Shown here in pieces: positions 8,335 through 16,855 of a stretch of DNA of 57,567 bases. Position 1 is the first letter of the stretch; each line of letters begins with the position of its first letter. Below the pieces are notes generated by a model. It saw nothing but the letters and a program-made list of their open reading frames with translations, was not told the origin of the DNA and did not search any database. The stretch comes from Bacillota bacterium (GTDB lineage Bacteria > Bacillota > Clostridia > Oscillospirales > Acutalibacteraceae), in contig JAEWYE010000037.1 of assembly GCA_023458755.1 (NCBI GenBank), forward strand, positions 1-57,567, given 5' to 3'. The translations under genes and the position numbers were made by a program.

Positions 8335-10073
8335 TTTTTGTTCACCTCGTCTTGGCTGAGCTGCGACAGACAAATTTCCTGATAAGTTTCGCAGGTTCCC
8401 ATAAGTTCTTCGTGTGTGCCGATTCCAACAATTTCCCCATCATCCATTACAATAATTTTATCTGCTCGCCGAATGGTGCTCGCGCGCTGTGAAACCATCA
8501 GCACCGTCATGCCTTTTGTTTCATTTTTAATTGCCTTACGCAGTGCGGCATCTGTTGCGAAATCCAGCGCACTGGCGCTGTCGTCCAAAATCAAAATCTG
8601 CGGATTTCCCACCAGTGCACGCGCAATCGTCAAACGCTGGCGCTGACCGCCTGAAAAATTCTTTCCGCCCTGATTGACGGGAGTTTTCAATCCTTCCGGC
8701 AGCCTGTCCATAAATTCTGCCGCCTGCGCAATTTCCAACGCTTTGTGTATTTGCTCTTCGCTTACGGTTTCACTGGCCCAGCGCATGTTGCTCTCGATTG
8801 TACCGGTAAATAGTATGCTCTCCTGCGGTACCATTCCAACTTCACTTCGAAGCTGCTCAAACGGATAGTCCCTCACGTTGATTCCATCGATCAAAATATC
8901 CCCCTTCGTTACATCGTAAAAGCGAGGGATAAGATTAACGAGAGTGGATTTTCCGGAACCGGTGCCGCCTATAATGCCAATCGTTTCCCCGGCTTTAATT
9001 TCTAACGATAAATCTTTAATTGCATATTTATCTGTATGATCGTAAGAAAAGCTCACATTCTGAAATTCGATTTTAGGCACAGCCATATTCCCTTGTACTT
9101 TTACAAATTCCGTGTTTATTTCCGGAACAGTGGTTACCGTATCAAAAATTTCGTTAACTCTTGATGCAGAAGCGGACGCTTTGGTAAAGGTTACAACCAA
9201 ATTCGCCACCACAATCAGAGCAAGTAAAGTCTGGGTCATATAATTCACAAAAGCAATAACCTCACCCTGTGTCATACCGCCGCTGTTCACTCGGTATCCG
9301 CCAAACCATATGATCGCAATGATTGCAAAATTCATAATGGTATAGGTCAAAGGATTGAGCAAGGCGGAAAGTTTGCCGACTTGAATGGCTGTATTTGTCT
9401 GTTCATCAGAAGCCTGCTGAAAACGTGATTCTTCACTTTTTTGTTTGGAAAAGGCGCGGATAACACGCACGCCGGAAAGCCCTTCCCGAGAAATCAGCGA
9501 AATCTTATCCAACTTTTTCTGCATCACACGGAAATACGGAACGGAACGGCTCATTACCAAATACAGCACCAGGGCAATAAGAGGAGTAGCAATCAAAAAA
9601 ACAAGCGATAACTGAAAATCAATCATCATTGCCATAACAATAGCACCCAGTGCTAAAAAGGGAGCACGAACCACAAGCCGAATAAGCATAGCAACCGCGT
9701 ATTGAAGCTGGTTCACATCGTTTATCATTCGTGTGATCAGCGACGGCGTACCGAATTTATCAATTTCGACATGGGAAAAGCTATTGATATGTTTATATAA
9801 ATCGTTGCGCACAACTGTACCAAAACCCTGTGACGCAACAGAAGCCAGCTTTTGGCAGATTAACGCACTGCAAAGTCCAACCACACCCAACAGCAGCATT
9901 ATTCCACCCATTCGCCACACATAAGCAACATTACCGGTTTTCACGCCAACATCAATAATTTTTGCAGTGACAATCGGGACTATTAGTTCAAATATTGCTT
10001 CAATTAATTTGAAGATTGGTCCCAAAATGACTTCTTTTTTAAAATATCGTAAGTATCGAGCTATCTTTAACAT
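8331..10073 (-). CDS. Heterodimeric ABC exporter, first subunit (degenerate ATPase site)
   Basis: Half-transporter of about 580 aa with an N-terminal six-helix membrane domain and a C-terminal ATPase domain. Walker A is GGTGSGKST and the signature FSGGQRQR is near-canonical. Walker B reads ILILDDSASALD, with aspartate where the catalytic glutamate belongs, and the switch histidine is glutamine (MVSQRASTI). This is the pattern of the non-catalytic half of heterodimeric exporters. It complements the partner, which has a normal Walker B but a poor signature. I favour ATG 10073 (MLKIARYL, GGGGTG just upstream); an ATG at 10085 and a TTG at 10100 are also in frame. A divergent LysR gene lies upstream. 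Confidence 0.92.
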   Translation of the reverse strand: MLKIARYLRYFKKEVILGPIFKLIEAIFELIVPIVTAKIIDVGVKTGNVAYVWRMGGIMLLLGVVGLCSALICQKLASVASQGFGTVVRNDLYKHINSFSHVEIDKFGTPSLITRMINDVNQLQYAVAMLIRLVVRAPFLALGAIVMAMMIDFQLSLVFLIATPLIALVLYLVMSRSVPYFRVMQKKLDKISLISREGLSGVRVIRAFSKQKSEESRFQQASDEQTNTAIQVGKLSALLNPLTYTIMNFAIIAIIWFGGYRVNSGGMTQGEVIAFVNYMTQTLLALIVVANLVVTFTKASASASRVNEIFDTVTTVPEINTEFVKVQGNMAVPKIEFQNVSFSYDHTDKYAIKDLSLEIKAGETIGIIGGTGSGKSTLVNLIPRFYDVTKGDILIDGINVRDYPFEQLRSEVGMVPQESILFTGTIESNMRWASETVSEEQIHKALEIAQAAEFMDRLPEGLKTPVNQGGKNFSGGQRQRLTIARALVGNPQILILDDSASALDFATDAALRKAIKNETKGMTVLMVSQRASTIRRADKIIVMDDGEIVGIGTHEELMGTCETYQEICLSQLSQDEVNKK

Positions 10074-10120
10074 TGCGCACCCCATATTCTTATTTCTCAA
10101 TCTTTTTCTTGTATGTACCT

Positions 10121-10138
10121 ATTATATCATGGTATGAT
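10121..10138 (-). promoter_or_regulatory. -10 element and small palindrome upstream of the ABC exporter
   Basis: The minus strand has a perfect TATAAT (10126-10121). Overlapping its upstream side is ATCAT-GGT-ATGAT (10126-10138), a 5-bp dyad. The position between divergent exporter and LysR genes makes it a candidate regulator site, but I cannot show which protein binds. Confidence 0.4.
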
Positions 10139-10221
10139 CTATATTAATAATATTAAATTGATATGGTACTCATACACAATTTGTATAGGTATGTAAATTG
10201 AACCGATAGGAGAAAATAAGA

Positions 10222-11094
10222 ATGGATATAAAGCAGCTGTCCTATTTTGTTGCCATTGCGGAAGAAGATTCCATCAGCGCGGCGGCAAGAAAATTACATA
10301 TTGCTCAGCCGCCCTTAAGCCACCAGTTAAAATCATTGGAAGAAGAACTTGGAGTGAAACTCGTAAAGCGCGGTGCACGCAGAACAGCGCTAACCGATGC
10401 GGGAAAAATTCTTTATAAACGTGCAAATAATATTTTAGATTTAACACATACCACCGCGAAGGAACTGGATGACTTTGGAAACGGTATGCGCGGCACGCTT
10501 CGTCTTGGCACTGTTTCTTCCTCTGGGGCCGCATTATTAAGCAGCCGCATGACAGCTTTTGCGCACAAATATCCTAAAATACGTTTTGAAATACATGAGG
10601 GGAACACATTCGAATTAATTGAACTGCTCATGGCAGGAATTATTGAAATCGGAATCGTAAGAACCCCTTTTCAGTCCGAGCGCACCGAATGTATTTTCCT
10701 TGAAAAGGAACCCATGATAGCAGCCGGAAATCCGCATTTTTTTGAACATCCCGAAAAAGGCAGCGTTCCTCTGCTTGAATTAAAAAACAAGCCACTCATT
10801 TTTTACCGTAGATTTTCACCGTTGATTCAATCCTGCTGCCACAACGCGGGATTTGAACCGAATATATTCTGCTTAAATGACGACGCGCGTACCACCTTAA
10901 TGTGGGCAAGCGCGGGATTGGGCGTCGCAATCGTACCAAGATCCGCATCCAGAATTATGATGAGTGAAAAACTAATCTATCCTGCAATTGAAGAAAACAG
11001 CATGATTACCCAAATTGCCGCCATTTGGAGAAAAGACGAATATCTCTCTTTTGCCGCTAAAAATTTTCTCAAGGAGTTTAATGAGAACGATTAA
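10222..11094 (+). CDS. LysR-family transcriptional regulator
   Basis: A 290-aa regulator with the standard LysR layout. The N-terminal winged helix-turn-helix (residues 1-60) contains SISAAARKLHIAQPPLSHQLKSL in two parts around the recognition helix, followed by a linker helix. A periplasmic-binding-like effector domain follows from about residue 90 (LRLGTVSSSGAALL, IIEIGIVRTPF, ASAGLGVAIVP). The gene is divergent from the ABC exporter, 148 nt from the preferred exporter start. LysR genes often control their divergent neighbour together with themselves, so regulation of the exporter is likely. The SD is AGGAG before ATG 10222. The effector is unknown. Confidence 0.93.
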   Translation: MDIKQLSYFVAIAEEDSISAAARKLHIAQPPLSHQLKSLEEELGVKLVKRGARRTALTDAGKILYKRANNILDLTHTTAKELDDFGNGMRGTLRLGTVSSSGAALLSSRMTAFAHKYPKIRFEIHEGNTFELIELLMAGIIEIGIVRTPFQSERTECIFLEKEPMIAAGNPHFFEHPEKGSVPLLELKNKPLIFYRRFSPLIQSCCHNAGFEPNIFCLNDDARTTLMWASAGLGVAIVPRSASRIMMSEKLIYPAIEENSMITQIAAIWRKDEYLSFAAKNFLKEFNEND

Positions 11095-11223
11095 GTTACC
11101 GCTTTCTTATTCTTTCTGGCATCCGATGATTCCATGTAATATTACAAAATAAGTTTGGCAAAATAAAAACGGAGACGATAAATTCAGTCCGGCAATTTTC
11201 TTTCCGAAACGCTGACCAAACTC

Positions 11224-11282
11224 ATTCTTGCCGCCGTAATGTAGTTTTGTTTATCTCTCTAGTTTTACGTTGGCGGCAGAAT
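11224..11282 (+). promoter_or_regulatory. Inverted repeat in the leader of the DUF3892 gene
   Basis: ATTCTTGCCGCC (11224-11235) can pair with GGCGGCAGAAT (11272-11282), giving 11 pairs with one bulged T and a 36-nt loop. The 3' arm ends just before the GGAG that serves as SD for the next gene. It could be a regulatory leader or an operator; neither is proven. The rest of 11095-11223 shows no gene. Confidence 0.35.
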
Positions 11283-11296
11283 GGAGTTTTTTAGGT

Positions 11297-11596
11297 ATGA
11301 ATAACCAGAATGACGGCAGAATCGGTAATCTGCCGGTAAATATTAATAAAGTGACACCAGGCCCCAAATCGGATGCCAAAACGATTACGCAGCTTGTTAA
11401 GCACAGCGGGCGCATTGAAGGTTACCAGCTTTCAAACGGTCAAACCGTATCAAAGGAGCAGGGCGTTGCTTTGGCAAAAGCAGGAGAAATTAAAGGTGTT
11501 GCTGTTGCCACTCGAAACGGCAGCGAGTATTTGCGTTCTTTGCCGGACGATAAAGAAGGAAACAATCTTGGCAGTCTGCCATCAATACCGCAATAA
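11297..11596 (+). CDS. DUF3892 domain protein, 99 aa
   Basis: Small cytoplasmic protein. The segment KHSGRIEGYQLSNGQTVSKE through AGEIKGVAVATRNGSEYLRSLPD matches the DUF3892 pattern, a compact domain of unknown function found in many Firmicutes. The N-terminal 30 residues are Asn/Gly-rich. I choose ATG 11297 because GGAG lies ten bases upstream; a TTG at 11270 in the same frame has no SD. The C-terminal LGSLPSIPQ is probably flexible. It stands alone between the LysR gene and a convergent permease, with a strong terminator after it. No function can be given. Confidence 0.75.
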   Translation: MNNQNDGRIGNLPVNINKVTPGPKSDAKTITQLVKHSGRIEGYQLSNGQTVSKEQGVALAKAGEIKGVAVATRNGSEYLRSLPDDKEGNNLGSLPSIPQ

Positions 11597-11600
11597 CAGA

Positions 11601-11629
11601 AATGCCCTCACCAAAACAGTGAGGGCATT
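11601..11629. terminator. Bidirectional terminator between DUF3892 gene and NCS2 permease
   Basis: AATGCCCTCAC (11601-11611) pairs perfectly with GTGAGGGCATT (11619-11629) around a 7-nt loop. It sits between convergent genes. Confidence 0.8.
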
Positions 11630-11656
11630 CATCATTTTTATGGAAGCTATTAATTC

Positions 11657-12964
11657 TTATTCTTTTGTCGGAACTGTTTCTTCAGAATTCTCTTCCTCAT
11701 AATCATTTGCCCAGTGGAATTTGTCAATGACATAGAAAATAAGGCTTAACACCATACCGACAATTGCGCCCAGTGCCATACCGGTGAGTTTGACTTGACC
11801 GATTTGGATAAAAGCTCCACTCAAACCGGTTACAAGTACAACAGCAGACAGCGCAAGATTGCGGGAACGGCTGTAATCTACCTTTTGCTCAACCAGCAAA
11901 CGAATACCGGAAACAGCAATCATGCCGTACAGCAAAAAGCTGACACCGCCCATAACAGGCCCCGGAATAGACTGAATAGCGGCGGAAACCTTGCCAATAA
12001 ACGCAACCGCGATAGAAATAACTGCAGCACCGGCAATTACCCATACACTGTAAACTTTCGTAATTGCCATTACACCGATATTCTCACCGTAGGTAGTTGT
12101 CGGAACAGAACCTACAAAACCGGAAAGCATAGTGGAGAGACCGTCGCTCAGCAAAGTTCTATGCAGTCCCGGATTTTTAATGAGATCGCGGCCAACAATT
12201 TTGCTGGTAACGAGCTGATGACCAATATGTTCAGATATGACAACCAGTGAAGCCGGTAAAATAACGGAAATTGCAGACCAATTGAATTTTGCCAACTGGA
12301 AGTTCGGCAGTTGGAAAATCGGAGCTTTTTCAACAACGCTTAAATCTACAATACCCATAAAATAGGCCATTCCATAGCCGACAATAATTGCAATCAAAAT
12401 CGGAATAACTGACAGGAATTTGCGGAAAAGCACTGAACCAAACACGGCTACGCCCAAAGTTACCAAAAACACAGCAATAAACTTTGGATCAATTGCCTGA
12501 TATTTATCATGAAATACCAAGCCACCCATTTGTGCTGCTGTACCGGAAAGTTCAAGACCGATCAGCGCGATAACCGCGCCCATAGCAGCGGGAGGAAGCA
12601 AAACATCAATCCATTTGGTCCCACAGAACTTAATAATGATTGCGGCAACACAGAAAACCGCACCGCAAGCAACAAAGCCGCCAAGAGCATATGGATAGCC
12701 AAGACCCTTTGTAGCAATAATGATACCCGCCGGAGCAATAAACGCAAAGCTGGAACCAAGAAAAGCAGGTGCCTTTCCCTTACCGATCAGGATGTAAATC
12801 ATTGTTCCGATACCGTTCATAAGCAGAACAACAGCAGGGTTAATTCCCAACAGATTCGGCACCAGCACCGACGCACTGAACATGGCGAACAAGTGCTGAA
12901 TGCTAAGCGGAATAGCTTGTCCTAACGGCGGTCTTTCTTCTACCTGAATTACTCTTTTTGACAT
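11657..12964 (-). CDS. NCS2-family nucleobase permease (uracil/xanthine type)
   Basis: Membrane nucleobase:cation symporter of 435 aa with about 12-14 hydrophobic segments. Features resembling uracil permease are the N-terminal PPLGQAIPLSIQHLFAMFSASVLVP (the conserved QH region), the substrate-loop stretch TTTYGENIGVMAITK near residue 290, and PGPVMGGVSFLLYG. The TYGEN region points to the UraA/PyrP side of NCS2 rather than to xanthine permeases, but the substrate is not certain. The start is ATG 12964, with GAGGGG five bases upstream; an ATG at 12976 has no spaced SD. A roughly 300-nt leader with alternative base pairing precedes it, so RNA-level control is possible. Confidence 0.88.
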   Translation of the reverse strand: MSKRVIQVEERPPLGQAIPLSIQHLFAMFSASVLVPNLLGINPAVVLLMNGIGTMIYILIGKGKAPAFLGSSFAFIAPAGIIIATKGLGYPYALGGFVACGAVFCVAAIIIKFCGTKWIDVLLPPAAMGAVIALIGLELSGTAAQMGGLVFHDKYQAIDPKFIAVFLVTLGVAVFGSVLFRKFLSVIPILIAIIVGYGMAYFMGIVDLSVVEKAPIFQLPNFQLAKFNWSAISVILPASLVVISEHIGHQLVTSKIVGRDLIKNPGLHRTLLSDGLSTMLSGFVGSVPTTTYGENIGVMAITKVYSVWVIAGAAVISIAVAFIGKVSAAIQSIPGPVMGGVSFLLYGMIAVSGIRLLVEQKVDYSRSRNLALSAVVLVTGLSGAFIQIGQVKLTGMALGAIVGMVLSLIFYVIDKFHWANDYEEENSEETVPTKE

Positions 12965-13114
12965 AATACCCCTCATTCCTTTGTTTTTAATAATTTATAA
13001 CATGAATTTTGAAAGAAATAAAATAAACATTTTTCAAAAAAGGCATTCGTTTAACCTTCCGATTCATGAGCATATTTATTTCCTGTCAAAATTATGTATA
13101 CAAATATGTAGAGA

Positions 13115-13188
13115 TGCGGATTCAATTTCCGCAGGATTTTGGCACACAAAAATACAGCCATGAGGTCTACACTGGGTAAGAATCCGCA
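13115..13188 (-). promoter_or_regulatory. Leader of the NCS2 permease with alternative pairings
   Basis: In minus-strand RNA, TGCGGATTC (13188-13180) pairs perfectly with GAATCCGCA (13123-13115), closing a domain of about 56 nt. A second TGCGGA (13133-13128) inside can pair with the same 3' arm (6 bp, 7-nt loop). The two pairings exclude each other, as in an RNA switch or attenuator. It does not match the purine riboswitch core I know. The permease start is about 150 nt downstream. The rest of 12965-13234 is AT-rich and shows no gene. Confidence 0.4.
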
Positions 13189-13234
13189 CGACAAATAATT
13201 TTATGACGTTTTATATTCACATTTTTACAAAAAT

Positions 13235-13275
13235 AAAAGCTCATCCAATGCATCGCTGCATCAGATTGAGCTTTT
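13235..13275 (-). terminator. Terminator of the flavin reductase-rubredoxin gene
   Basis: AAAAGCTCA (13235-13243) pairs with TGAGCTTTT (13267-13275), with an inner GATGCA/TGCATC extension. The minus strand continues into a T-rich stretch. Confidence 0.7.
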
Positions 13276-13277
13276 TG

Positions 13278-13934
13278 CTATTTCCTTTTAAACGCTGATT
13301 TTGGCATTCCGCAAATGGGGCAAACCCAATCATCCGGTAATTCCTCAAATGACATATCCAGATCATTGTAGACATACCCGCAAACGGTACAAATAAAACT
13401 TTCACCGTCATTCAAATCTGAGACGGCTTTGGGTGGCTGATAAGTTGGTGCATTTTTGGGAGCGGAACCTTTGATAACCTTATGATAATAATCGTAAGTC
13501 ATCGGTTTTCCCTTAGTCTCTTCACTGCCGGCAAGTATCTCCGCTAAAAACACGGTATGTGTCCGGGTATCAATACTGTTCACTACACGGCACAAAAACC
13601 AACAGCAAATATTCTCTTTAATGACCGGAACACCCTCATTTAAAATTTTATGACGGATGTTCACAAGTTTATCGGTATCACGGCCGGAATTAAAACCAAG
13701 AGCACCAATAACGGTACCCGAAGTATCTTCTGATAAGACAGAAACAGTAAAAATACCGTTTTTTTCAATGCAATCGTGGCTGTAATTATTATGACTCATA
13801 CTGATGGCAATAATGGACGGATAACTCGTAATTTGCATGACGGTATTCACAATGCAGGCAGAAGGTTTGGTTTCACCTTTTACACCAATCGCATACATGC
13901 CGTAAGACAAACTGCGCAGGATTTCCTGATTCAT
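13278..13934 (-). CDS. Flavin reductase-like domain fused to rubredoxin (high-molecular-weight rubredoxin)
   Basis: A two-domain cytoplasmic redox protein of 218 aa. Residues 1-160 form an FMN-binding flavin reductase-like domain (LSYGMYAIGVKG, CIVNTVMQITSYPSIIAISM, NGIFTVSVL). The last 45 residues are a rubredoxin with the four iron ligands in CTVCGY and CPICG. Proteins of this layout in anaerobes such as Moorella pass electrons to flavodiiron oxygen or NO reductases, so an oxidative-stress role is likely here. The start is ATG 13934, behind GGGGGTG; a GTG two codons earlier overlaps that SD. It has its own terminator and no partner gene next to it. Confidence 0.9.
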   Translation of the reverse strand: MNQEILRSLSYGMYAIGVKGETKPSACIVNTVMQITSYPSIIAISMSHNNYSHDCIEKNGIFTVSVLSEDTSGTVIGALGFNSGRDTDKLVNIRHKILNEGVPVIKENICCWFLCRVVNSIDTRTHTVFLAEILAGSEETKGKPMTYDYYHKVIKGSAPKNAPTYQPPKAVSDLNDGESFICTVCGYVYNDLDMSFEELPDDWVCPICGMPKSAFKRK

Positions 13935-14020
13935 AATCACACCCCCGTTTAAGCATTTTTACTATGATAACACCATTTGTGTCAAGATACAAGTAGAAAA
14001 TCAGATAAATCACAAAAATC

Positions 14021-15286
14021 TTATTTCCCTTTTATATTCTTCCAATAAGCCTCAAAAGCCTGCTCATTTTTATTCTCCCCATAGTGATAATAGCTGACAT
14101 CTTTTAATAAATCCGGCAGATACTGCTGCTGTACCCATCGGTTTGGGAAATCATGAGGATATTTATAAAACTGTCCTTTATGGGCATTGTCTTCCCCGTC
14201 ATAATGCTTGTTTTGCAGTTGGCGCGGAATACTGCCGATTTTACCCGCCCTTACATCCGCAAGCGCGGCGTCAATGGCAAGATAAGCGGAATTGGACTTT
14301 GGCGCGTTGCACACCAGAATTACCGCGTCCGCAAGCGGAATTCTCGCTTCCGGAAAACCAACCTGCAAGGCCGCATCCACACTGGCCTTTACAATCGGGA
14401 TAATCTGAGGCCACGCCAGTCCCACATCTTCGCATGCGCAAACCATCAAACGCCTGCAAATAGAAGGCAGATCATCCGCCTCAATCAAACGTGCCAGATA
14501 GTGCATAGCGGCGTTCGCATCGGACCCGCGCATGGATTTTTGAAACGCGGAAAGGATATCGTAATGTTCATCACCGTTTTTGTCATAACGCATGGCGCTG
14601 CGCTGTGTAAGCTGCTTCGCCTGTTCCAGTGTTACCAAACGTCTTCCGTCAGCAAACTCGGAAGAAAGCACGCAAAGCTCAACTGCATTCATTGCCTTGC
14701 GAACATCGCCGCCGCAGGCCGTGGCAATATGGGCGGTAACTCCGTCTTCCAGGTCAATCTGTTCTCCCCTTTCGTCGCTAAGAAAATCAAATGCGCGCTT
14801 AATCGCCCGCTCCACTTCTTCTTTCGCAACCGGTTTGAACTCAAAAACCGTTGAACGGCTGAGAATGGCATTATATACATAAAAGTAAGGATTTTCTGTA
14901 GTTGAAGCAATCAGCGTAATCTGACCGTTTTCAATGAATTCCAACAAGGTCTGCTGCTGCTTTTTATTAAAATACTGTATCTCATCTAAATAGAGCAGAA
15001 TACCGTTCGGTGTTTCCAACGTATCCAAACGCGAAACAACATCCCGGATATCCGCAGTGGAAGCGGTTGTTCCGTTCAGCTTACACAAACGGCGCTTTGT
15101 AGCTTTCGCTATAATGGAAGCCAGCGTGGTCTTTCCGACACCGGACGGACCATAAAATACCATGTTCGGAATTTCACCTGATTCAATAATTTTGCGCAGA
15201 GCTTTCCCTTGCCCCAAAAGATGGCGCTGACCGACAATGTCATCCAGTGTTTGCGGTCGCAGCCGTTCAGCGAGTGGTGCAGACAT
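14021..15286 (-). CDS. rarA: Replication-associated recombination protein A (AAA+ ATPase)
   Basis: Clamp-loader-like AAA+ protein of the RarA/MgsA/WRNIP1 family, 421 aa, acting at stalled replication forks. Motifs: LAERLRPQTLDDIVGQ at the N-terminus, Walker A GPSGVGKTT near residue 47, Walker B LYLDEIQYFNK, sensor 1 IASTTENP and an arginine-finger region ILSRSTVFEF. The C-terminal half (from about residue 230) carries the family tetramerisation region: DILSAFQKSMRGSDANAA and the late PHDFPNRWVQQQYLP. Length is typical. It is a single gene between the rubredoxin protein and glyA. Confidence 0.95.
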   Translation of the reverse strand: MSAPLAERLRPQTLDDIVGQRHLLGQGKALRKIIESGEIPNMVFYGPSGVGKTTLASIIAKATKRRLCKLNGTTASTADIRDVVSRLDTLETPNGILLYLDEIQYFNKKQQQTLLEFIENGQITLIASTTENPYFYVYNAILSRSTVFEFKPVAKEEVERAIKRAFDFLSDERGEQIDLEDGVTAHIATACGGDVRKAMNAVELCVLSSEFADGRRLVTLEQAKQLTQRSAMRYDKNGDEHYDILSAFQKSMRGSDANAAMHYLARLIEADDLPSICRRLMVCACEDVGLAWPQIIPIVKASVDAALQVGFPEARIPLADAVILVCNAPKSNSAYLAIDAALADVRAGKIGSIPRQLQNKHYDGEDNAHKGQFYKYPHDFPNRWVQQQYLPDLLKDVSYYHYGENKNEQAFEAYWKNIKGK

Positions 15287-15382
15287 TTGTAAATTACCGC
15301 CTATCCTAATTATATTCGTCTATTTGTACAACCATGACAACCATAATTAAAAAATTTCTTGTTGTTTTATTATAACATAAAA

Positions 15383-15414
15383 CCACCCGTACGCCAACTA
15401 TTGGGTACGGGTGG
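15383..15414 (-). terminator. Terminator downstream of glyA
   Basis: CCACCCGTAC (15383-15392) pairs perfectly with GTACGGGTGG (15405-15414). The minus strand continues TTTTATG after the stem. Confidence 0.75.
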
Positions 15415-15434
15415 AAAGAAATAAAAATCTTGTT

Positions 15435-16688
15435 TTATTTATACAGCGGATAACGAGCACAAATTTCGTTTACTTTTGCGCGGATGGCCTCTTTCTGATT
15501 GTCAAAATCATTGACAGCAAGGCTGATGCACTCCGCAATGATGTCCATATCGTTGGTATTTAATCCGCGTGTTGTAATCGCAGGTGTGCCAAGACGAACA
15601 CCGCTGGTGATAAACGGGCTGCGCTGCTCATTCGGAACCGTGTTTTTGTTCGCGGTGATGTATACTTCATCCAAACGATGTTCCAGCTCTTTTCCGGTAA
15701 GTTCCAAACCGCTCAAATCCAAAAGCATCAAATGATTGTCTGTGCCGCCGGAAACAAGCTTTAATCCTCTGCTCATTAAGCCATTTGCCAGAGCTGCCGC
15801 ATTCTGAACAACTCTATGACCATATTCTTTAAACTCCGGCTTTAATGCTTCGCCCAAGCATACCGCCTTGCCTGCTATGACATGCATGAGCGGACCGCCC
15901 TGCGTGCCGGGAAAAATCGCTTTATCAATTGCTTTTGCGTATTCCTCTTTGCACAAAATCATGCCGCCGCGTGGGCCGCGCAAAGTTTTGTGAGTGGTTG
16001 TGGTAACAATATCTGCCCATTCCACCGGGTTTGGATGCTCTCCGGCAGCAACAAGTCCCGCAATATGAGCCATATCCACCATCAAATAGGCTCCACAGGC
16101 GTCACAAATGTCACGGAAACGCTTAAAATCTATGATTCTCGGATAAGCACTGGCACCGGCAACAATCATTTTCGGCTTAACTTTCATTGCCTGCTCATAC
16201 AGCGCGTCATAGTCAATGCGGTGTGTTTCAGCACTGACACCGTAAGGAACGAAATTGAAATAGCTGCCGGAAAGGTTTACCGGCGAACCGTGTGTAAGAT
16301 GTCCACCTTCGGCAAGACTCATACCCATTACGGTATCACCCGGCTTCAGTAAAGCAAAATAAACAGCAATATTTGCCTGTGCACCGGAATGCGGCTGTAC
16401 ATTGGCATGCTCGGCATGAAAGAGCTTGCAGGCACGGTCACGCGCGATATTTTCGACGATATCTACGCACTCGCAACCGCCGTAATATCTTTTGGAAGGA
16501 TACCCTTCCGCATATTTATTGGTAAGCACGCTGCCCATAGCAGCCATTACCGCAGGAGAAACCATATTTTCGGATGCAATCATTTCCAAATTGCGCTGTT
16601 GACGCTCCAATTCTAACTTCATGGCAGATCCAACCTCTTGATCCGCGTTGGTTACAAAGCCGATCGTGTCCATCATATCACTGTACAT
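15435..16688 (-). CDS. glyA: Serine hydroxymethyltransferase
   Basis: PLP enzyme that converts serine and tetrahydrofolate to glycine and 5,10-methylene-tetrahydrofolate, the main source of one-carbon units. The 417-aa product has family motifs: ASENMVSPAV, NKYAEGYPSKRYYGGCE, the PLP lysine in VTTTTHKTLRGPRGG (lysine after TTTH), and SGVRLGTPAITTRG near the C-terminus. The start is ATG 16688 (MYSDMMDTIGF) with GAGAGGA upstream, giving the usual family length; the frame extends 14 codons further without support. A consensus promoter lies about 35 nt upstream. Confidence 0.96.
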   Translation of the reverse strand: MYSDMMDTIGFVTNADQEVGSAMKLELERQQRNLEMIASENMVSPAVMAAMGSVLTNKYAEGYPSKRYYGGCECVDIVENIARDRACKLFHAEHANVQPHSGAQANIAVYFALLKPGDTVMGMSLAEGGHLTHGSPVNLSGSYFNFVPYGVSAETHRIDYDALYEQAMKVKPKMIVAGASAYPRIIDFKRFRDICDACGAYLMVDMAHIAGLVAAGEHPNPVEWADIVTTTTHKTLRGPRGGMILCKEEYAKAIDKAIFPGTQGGPLMHVIAGKAVCLGEALKPEFKEYGHRVVQNAAALANGLMSRGLKLVSGGTDNHLMLLDLSGLELTGKELEHRLDEVYITANKNTVPNEQRSPFITSGVRLGTPAITTRGLNTNDMDIIAECISLAVNDFDNQKEAIRAKVNEICARYPLYK

Positions 16689-16721
16689 TTTTTTCTTCCT
16701 CTCACACCGTATTTTGCTATT

Positions 16722-16750
16722 ATTATACACTTTATTACGCTAAATGGCAA
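16722..16750 (-). promoter_or_regulatory. Sigma-A-type promoter of glyA
   Basis: On the minus strand TTGCCA (16750-16745) is followed after 17 nt by TATAAT (16727-16722). Confidence 0.7.
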
Positions 16751-16855
16751 CAGCGAAATCTACCATATCCGGTATATTCTGCGCATCAGATTTCATTTCA
16801 TACTATTGGTTGAGCTGACGCTCTGAATTTGCCTTCGAAACACTTACAAAACAAT

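Noticed and set aside
12965..13234. Purine riboswitch upstream of the NCS2 permease
   Set aside because: The conserved loop-loop core of purine riboswitches is not present, so only an unnamed structured leader is reported.
14153..14854. Plus-strand open frame of 233 codons
   Set aside because: Antisense to rarA; composition rich in Arg/His/Cys as expected from a shadow frame.
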